Positions 24,918 to 33,392 of a stretch of 64,000 bases of DNA are shown here, piece after piece. The position numbers and the translations under genes were made by a program. The stretch covers positions 123,311-187,310 of the forward strand of contig NZ_JBNXUM010000014.1 in assembly GCF_050563545.1 (NCBI RefSeq), read 5' to 3'. Within the stretch, counting starts at the first letter, position 1. Each line of letters starts with the position of its first letter. The notes below the pieces were generated by a model that saw only the letters and a list, made by a program, of their open reading frames with translations, made no database searches and was not told the origin of the DNA. This DNA is from Falsiroseomonas sp050563545 (GTDB lineage: Bacteria > Pseudomonadota > Alphaproteobacteria > Acetobacterales > Acetobacteraceae).

Positions 24918-25868
24918 TCACCCCCGCCGCCTGAACCTCTCCACCGCCGCCACCAGCGCGGTCCTGACGCCGGGCTCCAGCGCGGAATGGCCGGCATCGG
25001 GCACCACCGTCAGCCGCGCGCGCGGCCAAGCCGCGGCCAGGTCGAAGGCGGTGTCGGGCGGGCAGACCATGTCGTAGCGGCCCTGCACGATCTCGGCCGG
25101 GATGTGGGCGATGCGGTCCATGTGGCCCAGCAGCCCCTTCGGCGGCAGGAACAGGTCGTGCGCGAAGTAGTGCGCCTCGATCCGGGCGAGCCCGAGCGCG
25201 CTGCGGTCCTGCGCGAAGCTGGCGACCGTATCCGGGCTCGGCAGCAAGGTGGAGCAGGAGCCCTCGTACAGGCTCCAGGCCCGGGCGGCGGGGCCGTGCA
25301 CCAGCGGGTCGGGGTCGCACAGGCGCTTTAGATAGGCGGTCAGCAGGTCGTCGCGCTCGGCTTCCGGGATGTGCTCGGCGAAGGCGCCCCAGGCATCGGG
25401 GAAGACGCGGCGCAGGCCGTAGAGGAACCACTCCACCTCGGTCCGGCGGCCGAGGAAGACGCCGCGCAGCACGCAGCCCGCGACCCGGTCGGGATGCGCC
25501 TGGGCATAGGCCAGCGCGAGCGTGGAGCCCCAGGACCCGCCGAACAGCAGCCAGCGCTCGACGCCGAGGAAGCGGCGCAGCACCTCGATGTCGGAGACGA
25601 GGTGCGGCGTGGTGTTGTCGCGCAGCTCACCCAGCGGTCGGGACCGGCCGGCGCCGCGCTGGTCGAAGATCACGACCCGCCAATGGCCGGGGTCGAAGAA
25701 GCGGCGATGGATCGCCCCGGCGCCGGCGCCGGGCCCGCCATGCAGGAACAGGACGGGCTGGCCGCGCGGGTTGCCGACCTGCTCCCAGTACATGACATGG
25801 CCACCCGAAAGGGGCAGCAGCCCCGTCTCAAAGGGCGCGATGTCGGGAAAGAGGTCGCCGCGCGGCAT
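24918..25868 (-). CDS. pip: Proline iminopeptidase
   Basis: 316 aa alpha/beta hydrolase of peptidase family S33, releasing N-terminal Pro from peptides. Motifs: LFLHGGPGAGAG (oxyanion), FDQRGAGRSRP, nucleophile elbow GGSWGSTLALAYA, acidic residue in VQGRYDMVCP and His in VVPDAGHSALEP. Length and order match bacterial Pip. Cytosolic. It converges on the G1 peptidase gene with 10 bases between. Confidence 0.93.
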   Translation of the reverse strand: MPRGDLFPDIAPFETGLLPLSGGHVMYWEQVGNPRGQPVLFLHGGPGAGAGAIHRRFFDPGHWRVVIFDQRGAGRSRPLGELRDNTTPHLVSDIEVLRRFLGVERWLLFGGSWGSTLALAYAQAHPDRVAGCVLRGVFLGRRTEVEWFLYGLRRVFPDAWGAFAEHIPEAERDDLLTAYLKRLCDPDPLVHGPAARAWSLYEGSCSTLLPSPDTVASFAQDRSALGLARIEAHYFAHDLFLPPKGLLGHMDRIAHIPAEIVQGRYDMVCPPDTAFDLAAAWPRARLTVVPDAGHSALEPGVRTALVAAVERFRRRG

Positions 25869-25990
25869 GCCCGACGTTTAGCGAGGCCCGAGGGCCGAGG
25901 GCAACGGTCGGGCGTCGTTCCACCTGCGCACGACGTCTTTCCCATCACTTCCCCCTTCGACATTGCGCCGATCCTGCCTAGGTTGGGGCG

Positions 25991-26743
25991 ATGGCCGAGA
26001 TCCCCTCTCCCGGGTCGCGGTCCGCGGCCGCCGGCGCGATGCGCTGCGGCGTCTGCGGGACCGAGAGCCGGCAGCCTCCCTTCAAGCCCACCCCGCCCGA
26101 GCAGCCGCCGGATCTCGACCTGCGGCCGGGCGAGCCCGTTCGCTCCACCATGGCGCGCTGGCTGCAGCAGTGCCCGGCCTGCGGCTATTGCGCGCCCGAC
26201 ATCAGCCGCGCGCATCCGGCGGCCGCGGAAGCCGTGCGGGCTGCGCCGTTCCGCGCGCTGCTGGCCGACGGCTCCGTCCCGCCGCTGGCGCGGCGCTTCC
26301 TGGCCTGGGCGCTGGTGCTGGAGGAGACCGGCGCGCTGCACGCCGCGGCCGAGGCCACGCTGCAGGCAGCCTGGGTGGCGGACGATCTCGATCGCCTGGA
26401 CCTCGCGCGGGTCTGGCGGCAGGAGGCGGTGGCGCTTTGGCGCAACGGCCCGCCGCTCGATGCCGAGCAGACCGTGCGCGTGGTGGATGCGCTGCGCCGA
26501 TCGGAGTCCTGGAACGACGCCGCCGCGACCGCCCGCATCCTGGCCGACACCCGCCCGCCGGAAGCGGTGGCGCAGGTCATCGACCTGGAGCAGCGGCTGA
26601 TCGAGGCCGGTGATGCCGGCAGGCACACCGTCGCGACCGCGCTGCCCCCGCCGTCACGGCGCCCGCATGTGAGTCATCAGAAGATCGCCGGACGCGGCGA
26701 GGGGCTCTGGGCGAAGCTGCGCAGGCTGTTCGGGAAGGGCTGA
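25991..26743 (+). CDS. Zinc-ribbon-like protein of unknown function
   Basis: 250 aa. Two Cys pairs, MRCGVCGTES and QCPACGYCAPD, form a likely N-terminal zinc ribbon of the kind seen in DUF2225-like proteins; the remainder (about 80-200) is helical and Ala-rich with TPR-like spacing. The C-terminus is basic (AKLRRLFGKG). No catalytic motif is visible and no function is proposed. It is divergent from pip with 122 bases between, and is followed by two strong hairpins. Confidence 0.6.
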   Translation: MAEIPSPGSRSAAAGAMRCGVCGTESRQPPFKPTPPEQPPDLDLRPGEPVRSTMARWLQQCPACGYCAPDISRAHPAAAEAVRAAPFRALLADGSVPPLARRFLAWALVLEETGALHAAAEATLQAAWVADDLDRLDLARVWRQEAVALWRNGPPLDAEQTVRVVDALRRSESWNDAAATARILADTRPPEAVAQVIDLEQRLIEAGDAGRHTVATALPPPSRRPHVSHQKIAGRGEGLWAKLRRLFGKG

Positions 26744-26766
26744 GGGCGAGAAAGGCCCCCTCCCGG

Positions 26767-26790
26767 CCTCCCCCGCAACCGCGGGGGAGG
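26767..26790. terminator. Strong hairpin between convergent genes (first)
   Basis: CCTCCCCCGC-AACC-GCGGGGGAGG: a perfect 10-bp stem with a tetraloop. It lies 23 bases after the Zn-ribbon gene stop, between convergent genes, so it could stop transcription from either side, though no T-tract follows. It may equally be one half of a REP-like pair with the hairpin at 26821. Confidence 0.6.
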
Positions 26791-26820
26791 AGGGAGATGC
26801 GTAGCTTGAGGTCGGCTTCC

Positions 26821-26847
26821 CCCTCCCCCGCTGTTGTGGGGGGAGGG
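26821..26847. terminator. Strong hairpin between convergent genes (second)
   Basis: CCCTCCCCC and GGGGGAGGG form a 9-bp stem around a 9-base loop. Together with the hairpin at 26767 it makes a two-hairpin intergenic unit, 26 bases before the stop of the receptor gene at 26874. The CTCCC/GGGAG arms recall the ends of the repeats at 10303 and 14955. Confidence 0.55.
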
Positions 26848-26873
26848 ATAGGGAGGAGGCCGCTCTTCCTTCC

Positions 26874-27845
26874 CTACTCCGCCTTGATGTCGCCGGCCTG
26901 CACCACGCGCCGCCAGCGCGCGATCTCGGCTTCCTGGAAGGCCGCGAATTCCGCGGGCGTGTTGGCGACGACGTCGAAGCCGAGCTCGGTGAGGCGCGGC
27001 GCGACGGCCTGGCTCTTCAGCGCCGCCGTTGCTGCCTCCCAGACCTGCTGCACCAGCAGTGCAGCCATGTTCGGCGGGCCGCCGAAGCCCTGCCAGGAAT
27101 AGACGACGAAGTCGCGCAGCCCCGCCTCGCCGGCGGTCGGCACGTTCGGCAGCACGGGGCTGCGCTGCTCCGACGTGATCAGGATGGGACGCAGCCGCCC
27201 GTCCTGGATCAGCGGGATCACCGCGCCGAGGTTCTGGAACGACACCTGCGTGTCGCCGGCGACGATGCTCGTCATCGCCGGCCCGCCGCCGGAGTAGGGC
27301 ACATGCGCCATGTCGGTCTGCGTCGCGAGCTTGAACATCTCGCCCGTCAGGTGGTCGGAGGAGCCGACGCCGGAGGACGGGTAGGAAACCCGCCCCGCAT
27401 TGCGCTTCATCCAGTCCACGAGCTCCGGCAGCGTCGTCGCCTGCACCGTGCGCGGGTTCACCACCAGCACATTCGGCGTGCGCACGGTCTGCGTGATGCG
27501 CGTCAGCTCCCGCACGGGGTCGTAGGCCAGGTTCGGCCGCAGCGCGACGTTGATCGCCCAGGTGCTGATCGGCGCGTGCATCAGCGTCGTGCCGTCGGGG
27601 GCGGAGCGGATCACCTGGCGCGCGCCGATCTCGCCGGTCGCGCCGGGGCGGTTCTCCACCGCGAAGGGCCGGCCGAGAGCCACCTGCATCTGCTGCGCCA
27701 TGGCGCGGCCGACGATGTCGGATGAACTGCCCGGCGCGAAGGGCACGACCAGCGTCACCGGGCGCGTGGGCCAGGCGCCTTGCGCGCGCGCCACCGACGG
27801 CAGCGCAAGAGCCGCTGATGTGACGAGAATCGTGCGACGCTTCAC
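26874..27845 (-). CDS. Tripartite tricarboxylate transporter receptor (TctC/Bug family)
   Basis: 323 aa. Signal peptide VKRRTILVTSAALALPSVARAQ, then WPTRPVTLVVPFAPGSSSDIVGR, GRPFAVENRPGATGEIGARQ, and HVPYSGGGPAMTSIVAGD, all typical of Bug receptors. The GTG start at 27845 has GGGGGAGGTC eight bases upstream; no ATG fits. No permease genes are adjacent. It lies 85 bases downstream of the cytochrome c gene on the same strand. Confidence 0.92.
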   Translation of the reverse strand: MKRRTILVTSAALALPSVARAQGAWPTRPVTLVVPFAPGSSSDIVGRAMAQQMQVALGRPFAVENRPGATGEIGARQVIRSAPDGTTLMHAPISTWAINVALRPNLAYDPVRELTRITQTVRTPNVLVVNPRTVQATTLPELVDWMKRNAGRVSYPSSGVGSSDHLTGEMFKLATQTDMAHVPYSGGGPAMTSIVAGDTQVSFQNLGAVIPLIQDGRLRPILITSEQRSPVLPNVPTAGEAGLRDFVVYSWQGFGGPPNMAALLVQQVWEAATAALKSQAVAPRLTELGFDVVANTPAEFAAFQEAEIARWRRVVQAGDIKAE

Positions 27846-27930
27846 CCTTGGACCTCCCCCTTGCCCCGCCCGGGGCCCGTAGCCGGAGAGTGGCAGCTTT
27901 GCGCCGCGGCGTGGAGCCCGGGTACGCGCT

Positions 27931-28809
27931 TCAGTGGTCCTGCGGCGGCAAGGAGCGGAGATACGCGACCACCGCGCGAAGGTCCTCGGGCTCCATGCGC
28001 GCCCATACCGGGGATCGCCCTCCCATCGGCGGCGCAAGGCGGCGGCCGTCGGCCGAGACGCCGCGCGTGATCGCGCCGAGGATCTGATCGTCGGTCCAGC
28101 GGCCGATGCCCTCGGTCGGGTGGCTGCTGATGTTGCGTGCCTGCACCGCGCCCCAGGGTCCTTCCAGGACCACGCCGCGCGCACCGCGGCCGTTCGGGTC
28201 GGCGCGGCCTTCGCTGAGCTGGGCGGAATGGCAGTCCATGCAATGCGCCAGGTTGACCGCGATGTAGCGGCCGCGCGCGACGGGATCTCCGGCGGGCGGG
28301 TCGGCGACGGATGCAACGTCCGGCCCATGCGGCGTCAGCGCGAAGGGATAGCGCGACTTCTCCTCGACGACGTGGCGCACCGGCGGGACGGTGCGCAGCC
28401 AGGCGACGAGTGCCGCGAGGTCGCGATCCGAGATGCCGCGATAGGATTCGACTGGCATCGGCGGTCCGATCAGCGAGCCGTCGGGCCGATGCCCGCTGCG
28501 GATCGCCGCCGCGATCTCAGCGTCGGTCCAGTTGCCGATGCCGGTCTCGCGGTCCTGGGTGATGTTCGGCGCCACGGCGCGCATGCCGCGCTCCTCGAAG
28601 ACGCGGCCGCCGGCGAGCGTCATGCCAGGGATGGGCTGCATGCTGGGCCCGAAGCTGTTGTGGCAGGCGCCGCAGAAGGCCACGACCTCGCCGAGATAGC
28701 GCCCGCGCGCGAGGAGATCGGGATCCCCTGCCTGCTGCGCCGTCGCCTGTCCCGCGAGGCCGCAGATCAGCGCCGCGGCGCCGGCGAGCTTGTGGACGAT
28801 GCGCATCAT
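27931..28809 (-). CDS. Periplasmic dihaem cytochrome c
   Basis: 292 aa. Signal peptide followed by two haem c sites, CGACHN (first domain) and CMDCHS (second domain), each followed by its own domain with a likely Met ligand (first near LIGPPMPVE, second near LAPPMGGRSPV). Two fused class I cytochrome domains are common in the electron-transfer subunits of periplasmic dehydrogenases. No dehydrogenase gene is adjacent, so the partner is unknown. Two adjacent ATGs at 28809 and 28806; the first is used. Confidence 0.88.
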   Translation of the reverse strand: MMRIVHKLAGAAALICGLAGQATAQQAGDPDLLARGRYLGEVVAFCGACHNSFGPSMQPIPGMTLAGGRVFEERGMRAVAPNITQDRETGIGNWTDAEIAAAIRSGHRPDGSLIGPPMPVESYRGISDRDLAALVAWLRTVPPVRHVVEEKSRYPFALTPHGPDVASVADPPAGDPVARGRYIAVNLAHCMDCHSAQLSEGRADPNGRGARGVVLEGPWGAVQARNISSHPTEGIGRWTDDQILGAITRGVSADGRRLAPPMGGRSPVWARMEPEDLRAVVAYLRSLPPQDH

Positions 28810-28948
28810 GGTCGGCGTCTCCCGTTCCTGCCGCGGGGAGCCTAGCGTGCGGTGTGGCTCGGGGCGCGGCGGTTCGGGCTTCCGTCACGCGGGCGTGAGG
28901 CAGCACGGAGCAGAAGCGCGGCAGATATCCGTCGGGATCCTGCCGCGC

Positions 28949-29203
28949 TCAGCCTTCCGCGGCCGCCGGCGGTTCCTTCAGATAGGGCTCGACCTTGCCC
29001 TGCAGCTTGATCGTGAGCGGGTTGCCCTTGCGGTCCAGCGTCTTGCCGACGGCGACGCGGATCCAGCCCTCGCTGACGCAGTATTCCTCGACATTGGTCT
29101 TCTCCGCCCCGTTGAAGCGGATGCCGATGCCGCGCTGGAGCAGCGCCGCATCGTGATGCGGGCTGCGGGGATCGACGGAGAGGCGGTCGGGAAGGTCGGT
29201 CAT
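28949..29203 (-). CDS. DUF3297 family protein
   Basis: 84 aa. Matches the DUF3297 pattern closely: LPDRLSVDPRSPHHD, GIGIRFNGAEKTNVEEYC and GWIRVAVGKTLDRKGNPLT. The family is widespread in Proteobacteria, cytosolic, and has no known role. It is a single small gene on the minus strand, 34 bases after the amidohydrolase stop is passed, so it may be read from the same message. Confidence 0.85.
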   Translation of the reverse strand: MTDLPDRLSVDPRSPHHDAALLQRGIGIRFNGAEKTNVEEYCVSEGWIRVAVGKTLDRKGNPLTIKLQGKVEPYLKEPPAAAEG

Positions 29204-29237
29204 GGCGGCGGGGTGTTAGACCTCGCGCGGCCGCGGC

Positions 29238-30455
29238 TCAAGCCAGCGGCTTCCACACCGCGCCGCCGCGCATGACGAAGCCGACCCGGCGGACCAGCGC
29301 GATGTCGCGCGCGGGGTCGCCGGGAACGGCGATCACGTCGGCCTCCAGGCCAGGCGCGAGCCGGCCGATGCGGTCCGCCATCCCCATCGCCGCCGCGCCG
29401 CCGATGGTGCCGGCGTGCAGCGCCTGCTCCGGCGTCATCCCGGCCTCCACCAGCAGCTCGAGTTCCATCGCGCTGGGGCCCAACGGGGTGAAGGGCGGGC
29501 CGACGAAATCCGTGCCCGCGGCGATGCGGACGCCCTGCCGCAGCGCGATCTGCAGCGAGCGACGCTGCACCTCCCGGTGCCGCTTCCAGCCTTCGGCGAT
29601 GGCGGGCGGCGCGCGCTCGATGCGCAGCGCGGGCAGCGAGAGCGTCGGCACCAGCCAGGCGCCGGAATCGGCCAGGCGCTTCGCCGTGTCCTCCGTCACG
29701 CCATGGCCGTGCTCGATCGTGTCCACGCCGGCTTCAAGGGCCTGGCGCACGGCGGCGTCCCCGATCGCGTGGGTGGCGACGCGCAGGCCGTTGCGGTGCG
29801 CTTCGGCAACGGCGGCGGCGACCTCGTCGTCGCCATAGGACAGGCGCAGCCGCGCGGGATCGTTGCCCCAGGGGCGCAGGACGTCCGTGTGCTCGCCGAC
29901 GGAGCCGCCGATCTTGATGAAATCGGCGCCCTGCCGCAGGCGTTCGCGCACGCGGCGGCGGATCTCGTCCGGGCCGTCGGCGAACATGCCCGTCCGCTCC
30001 GCCCATTCCAGTGGCCACGCCGCGGGGTCCCAGGTGCCGGCGCGGGAACAGACGAATTCACCCGCCGCCACGATGTGCGGCCCCGGCACCACGCCCTCCC
30101 GCACCGCGCGTGCGAGCGAGGGGCCGAGCGGCCCGCCGCAGCAGCGCACCGCGGTGATCCCGGCGTCGAGCAGCGCGCCGAGGTCGGAGACGGCGCGCGC
30201 CGCCCGGTAGGCCGGCGTCCAGCTCCAGAGCGCCGAGGGCTCCGACAGGTCGAGACCCCAGAGATGCAGATGCGCGTCTACCAGGCCCGGCAGCAGCCAA
30301 TGCGCGCCGAGCTCGATCACGGTCGCGCCGTCTGGCACGGGCCGCTCCCCTTGCCGGCCGATCCAGGCGATGCGAGCCCCGTCCACGTGGATCTCGGCCG
30401 GCGCGACGACGCCCTCCCCGGTCCAGGCGCCGGCGGCACGGAGCATGATCGCCAT
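29238..30455 (-). CDS. Amidohydrolase family protein (imidazolonepropionase/prolidase-like)
   Basis: 405 aa metal-dependent hydrolase. The start of the barrel shows LLPGLVDAHLHLWG (HxH metal ligands), later ATHAIGDAAV and DTIEHGHGVTED (His ligands), and AAGTDFVGPP with the final Asp. The sequence resembles the cyclic-dipeptide/Xaa-Pro hydrolase branch rather than urease-type enzymes. Cytosolic, no signal peptide. ATG at 30455 fits the family N-terminus. Divergent from a TctC receptor at 30548 with 92 bases between, which suggests the receptor may bring in its substrate. Confidence 0.85.
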   Translation of the reverse strand: MAIMLRAAGAWTGEGVVAPAEIHVDGARIAWIGRQGERPVPDGATVIELGAHWLLPGLVDAHLHLWGLDLSEPSALWSWTPAYRAARAVSDLGALLDAGITAVRCCGGPLGPSLARAVREGVVPGPHIVAAGEFVCSRAGTWDPAAWPLEWAERTGMFADGPDEIRRRVRERLRQGADFIKIGGSVGEHTDVLRPWGNDPARLRLSYGDDEVAAAVAEAHRNGLRVATHAIGDAAVRQALEAGVDTIEHGHGVTEDTAKRLADSGAWLVPTLSLPALRIERAPPAIAEGWKRHREVQRRSLQIALRQGVRIAAGTDFVGPPFTPLGPSAMELELLVEAGMTPEQALHAGTIGGAAAMGMADRIGRLAPGLEADVIAVPGDPARDIALVRRVGFVMRGGAVWKPLA

Positions 30456-30547
30456 GGCACGCTTCCTCGCTTGCTTTGAACCAAGCGGTACATTAGAGCG
30501 ACCGATCGAAGCAACCCGGCCGAAGGGCCGTTCCTCGGGAGGATCGC

Positions 30548-31528
30548 ATGAGCTTCCATCGCCGCGCCCTGCTGGCCTCCGCCGGCGCCCTTGTCGCCGG
30601 GCGCGAGGCCTTCGCGCAGGCGCAGCCGGCCTGGCCGTCGCGCCCGGTGAGCGTGCTGGTGCCCTTCGCGCCGGGCGGCTCGACCGACTTCGTGGCGCGG
30701 CTGATCGCGCAGGAATTCTCGACGATCTTCGGGCAGCAATTCGTGGTGGACAACCGTCCCGGCGCGTCCGGGACCGTGGCCGCCGGCGCACTGGCCCGTG
30801 CGCGGCCGGATGGCTACACGCTGGCGGTGATGCCGAACGGCACCTTCGCCATGGCGCCGTCGCTCTTCCCGCTGAGCTACGACAACGCCACGGCCTTCAC
30901 GCCGATCGGGCTGATCGCGACGAACGCGATGTTCATCTGCGTCGCGCCCGACGCGCCCTGGCAGAATCTCGGCCAGCTGATCGAGGCGTCACGTGCCGCG
31001 CCCGGCCGGATCTCCTTCGGCAGCGCCGGCGCGGGGGTGGCCAACCACCTCGGGCCCGAGCTGCTGGCCGACATGGCGAACATCCAGTGGCTGCACGTGC
31101 CGTACCGGTCCGGCGCGGCGGCGCTGCAGGACGTGATCGCGAAGCAGGTGCAGATCTCCTTCGTGGACAGCGTCACCGCGATCCCCTTCCTGCGCGACCG
31201 CACGCTGCGCGCGCTGGCCTACACGGGCGACACGCGCAGCCCGCAGGCGCCCGATGTGCCGACGGTCGCCGAGCTCGGCTTCCCCGGCTATCGCGCCTCG
31301 ACCGATTTCGGCCTCTTCGCCCCGGCCGGCACGCCGGCACCGATCGTCACCCGTCTCAGCGAGGCAATGCGTCAGGTCATGGGCTCGGCGGCGACGAAGA
31401 GCCGGCTCGAACCGCTCGCGATCGATCCCGTCGGTGGCACGGCGGAGGCCTTCGGCCCCTACATGCAGGCCGAGAGCACGAAGTGGGGCGAGCTCATCCG
31501 CAAGCGGAACATCCGCCCCGAATCCTGA
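30548..31528 (+). CDS. Tripartite tricarboxylate transporter receptor (TctC/Bug family)
   Basis: 326 aa. Signal peptide MSFHRRALLASAGALVAGREAFAQ, then WPSRPVSVLVPFAPGGSTDFVAR, FVVDNRPGASGTVAAG and HVPYRSGAAALQDVIAKQ. GGGAGGATCGC precedes the ATG. Third Bug receptor of this window; again without TctAB permeases. Its divergent partner is the amidohydrolase, the most likely source of a clue to its ligand. Confidence 0.92.
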   Translation: MSFHRRALLASAGALVAGREAFAQAQPAWPSRPVSVLVPFAPGGSTDFVARLIAQEFSTIFGQQFVVDNRPGASGTVAAGALARARPDGYTLAVMPNGTFAMAPSLFPLSYDNATAFTPIGLIATNAMFICVAPDAPWQNLGQLIEASRAAPGRISFGSAGAGVANHLGPELLADMANIQWLHVPYRSGAAALQDVIAKQVQISFVDSVTAIPFLRDRTLRALAYTGDTRSPQAPDVPTVAELGFPGYRASTDFGLFAPAGTPAPIVTRLSEAMRQVMGSAATKSRLEPLAIDPVGGTAEAFGPYMQAESTKWGELIRKRNIRPES

Positions 31529-31595
31529 ACGCCGCGCGCGGCGCGCTTCCCGGCGCGGCGCGCCTGCGCGATGCTGGCGCCGGAGGGCCCGGCGC

Positions 31596-32375
31596 ATGAG
31601 CGAGATCCGCTTCGAGGACGGCGCGGCCTATGAGCGCTCGATGGGTGTCTGGAGCAGCCTGGCCGGAGAGGTCTTCCTGGACTGGCTCGCCCCGGCGCCC
31701 GGCGGGCGATGGCTCGACGTGGGCTGTGGCAACGGTGCCTTCACCGAGCAGATCCTGCGGCGCTCCGCGCCGGCCGAGGTGCAGGCGCTCGATCCCTCCG
31801 AAGGGCAGCTCGCCTTCGCCCGCGGCCGGCCCGGCGCGCGGGCCGCCAGCTTCCGGCAGGGCGATGCGCTGTCGCTGCCCTTCGAGGACCGGCGCTTCGA
31901 CGTCGCCGCCATGGCCCTCGTCGTCTTCTTCGTCCCCGACCCCGCCAAGGCCGTCGCCGAGATGATGCGCGTGGTGCGGCCTGGCGGCGTCGTCGCGGCC
32001 TATGCCTGGGATTTCAGCCGCGGCGGCTTCCCCTTCGAGGTCGCGCATGCCGAGCTGCGCGCCATGGGCCACCCGCCGCCGCGCCCGCCGCACTGGGCCG
32101 TCGCCGCGCGCGATCCGCTCGCCGCGCTGTGGCGCTGGACGGGGCTGCGCGACGTCGAGCTGCGCGACATCACGGTGCGCCGCCATTATCCCGGCTTCGA
32201 TGCCTTCTGGGACAGCATCGTCGGCACCGCGACACTCGCCAGGCTGGTCGCGACGCTGCCGCCCGCGGAACTCGCCGCGCTGCGCGAGAGGCTTGCGGCG
32301 CGGCTGACGCAGCCCGACGGTTCGGTCGCCTACGACGCGCTTGCCACCGCCGTGCGCGGTACCGTGCCGGCCTGA
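31596..32375 (+). CDS. Class I SAM-dependent methyltransferase
   Basis: 259 aa. Motif I WLDVGCGNGAFTEQIL, acidic motif II in VQALDPSEGQLAFAR, and motif post I/II ALSLPFEDRRFDVAAMALVVFFVPDP, as in UbiE/Methyltransf_11 enzymes. Substrate unknown. ATG at 31596 follows GGAGGGCC. It starts 67 bases after the receptor gene and converges on the TAXI receptor gene with only 4 bases between. Confidence 0.88.
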   Translation: MSEIRFEDGAAYERSMGVWSSLAGEVFLDWLAPAPGGRWLDVGCGNGAFTEQILRRSAPAEVQALDPSEGQLAFARGRPGARAASFRQGDALSLPFEDRRFDVAAMALVVFFVPDPAKAVAEMMRVVRPGGVVAAYAWDFSRGGFPFEVAHAELRAMGHPPPRPPHWAVAARDPLAALWRWTGLRDVELRDITVRRHYPGFDAFWDSIVGTATLARLVATLPPAELAALRERLAARLTQPDGSVAYDALATAVRGTVPA

Positions 32376-32379
32376 AGGA

Positions 32380-33378
32380 TCAGCGCGCGGCCACGCCGCC
32401 GAGCCGCGCCATGACGTCCTGCGCGACGCCGAAGCGCGTCCAGCCCGGCACCTGCGCCGTCAGGTTCACCTCGAGCCACTTGGCGTGGCGCGGCGGGCGT
32501 TGGAACTCCTCGAAGCGCGTGAAGAAGGCGTCCACGAAGCGCGCGACCTTGCGATGGCGGTCGCTGCCGGACGGCCAGGCATAGACGGCCATGACCGCGC
32601 CGACCGCGATCGTGTCCACCGTCTGCCCGGCCGGGATCAGGTTGGGGTAGCGCGCCGCCTCGAGCCGGGAGGGCAGGTAGGTCTCCATCAGCGCCGGCGT
32701 CGCCTGCACCGGCAGGAAGCGCAGGCCGGACCCCGCGGGAATGGCGGAGAAGAGCCGCGCCGGCTGGCCGGCGACGAAGGCCATCGCCGCGATCTCGCCG
32801 CGCCGCAGCTTCTCGAGCGCGACGTCCTGCGGATCGTGCGTCAGCGTGGCGGCGACGCCCAGCCTTTCGAACACCAGGGACGCCGTCATCGCCGTGCCGC
32901 TCGGGCGAAGGTCCACATTCACCCGCTGCCCCGCGAGATCCTCGACGCGCGCGACGCGCGGGCCCGCCAGCAGGTGGAACTCCTCGTCGTAGAGCTTGGC
33001 GATGTAGTGGACGAGCTGCGTGACGCCCGGGAACAGGCGCTCGCGCTGCGCATAGGCCAGCACGTCGGACTGCACGATGCCGACGTCCACGCCGCGCAGG
33101 AACATGATGTCGGCGATGTTCTGCAGCGAGCCGCGCCCGATGATCGGCAGCACCCGCAGCTCGTCGCCGTTGTCGAGCACGGCGGCGAGGTCGGCCGCGA
33201 TGCGGACATAGGTGCCGTCCACCCCGCCGGAGACGACCCCGACCGTCCCGGCATTGGCGCGCTGCGCCGCGGCCGAGAGCACCTGCGGCGAGGGCTGCTG
33301 CGCCCGCGCCGGCGCAAGCCCCGCCGCCAGGGCGGATGCCCCGCCCAGCAGCAATGCGCGCCGCGATGCCTGTCCCAT
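32380..33378 (-). CDS. TAXI family TRAP transporter solute receptor
   Basis: 332 aa periplasmic receptor. Signal peptide (RRALLLGGASALAAGLAPARAQ), then VGVVSGGVDGTYVRIAADLA, VGIVQSDVLAYAQ and the GQRVNVDLRPSGTAMTA segment, characteristic of TAXI receptors. No fused TRAP permease (DctQM) lies alongside. Start at 33378 has GGGGAGGACGG just upstream; an ATG at 33393 overlaps the preceding stop as TGATG but has no SD and adds five residues. Coupled to the Sel1-repeat gene upstream. Confidence 0.85.
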   Translation of the reverse strand: MGQASRRALLLGGASALAAGLAPARAQQPSPQVLSAAAQRANAGTVGVVSGGVDGTYVRIAADLAAVLDNGDELRVLPIIGRGSLQNIADIMFLRGVDVGIVQSDVLAYAQRERLFPGVTQLVHYIAKLYDEEFHLLAGPRVARVEDLAGQRVNVDLRPSGTAMTASLVFERLGVAATLTHDPQDVALEKLRRGEIAAMAFVAGQPARLFSAIPAGSGLRFLPVQATPALMETYLPSRLEAARYPNLIPAGQTVDTIAVGAVMAVYAWPSGSDRHRKVARFVDAFFTRFEEFQRPPRHAKWLEVNLTAQVPGWTRFGVAQDVMARLGGVAAR

Positions 33379-33392
33379 GTCCGTCCTCCCCA

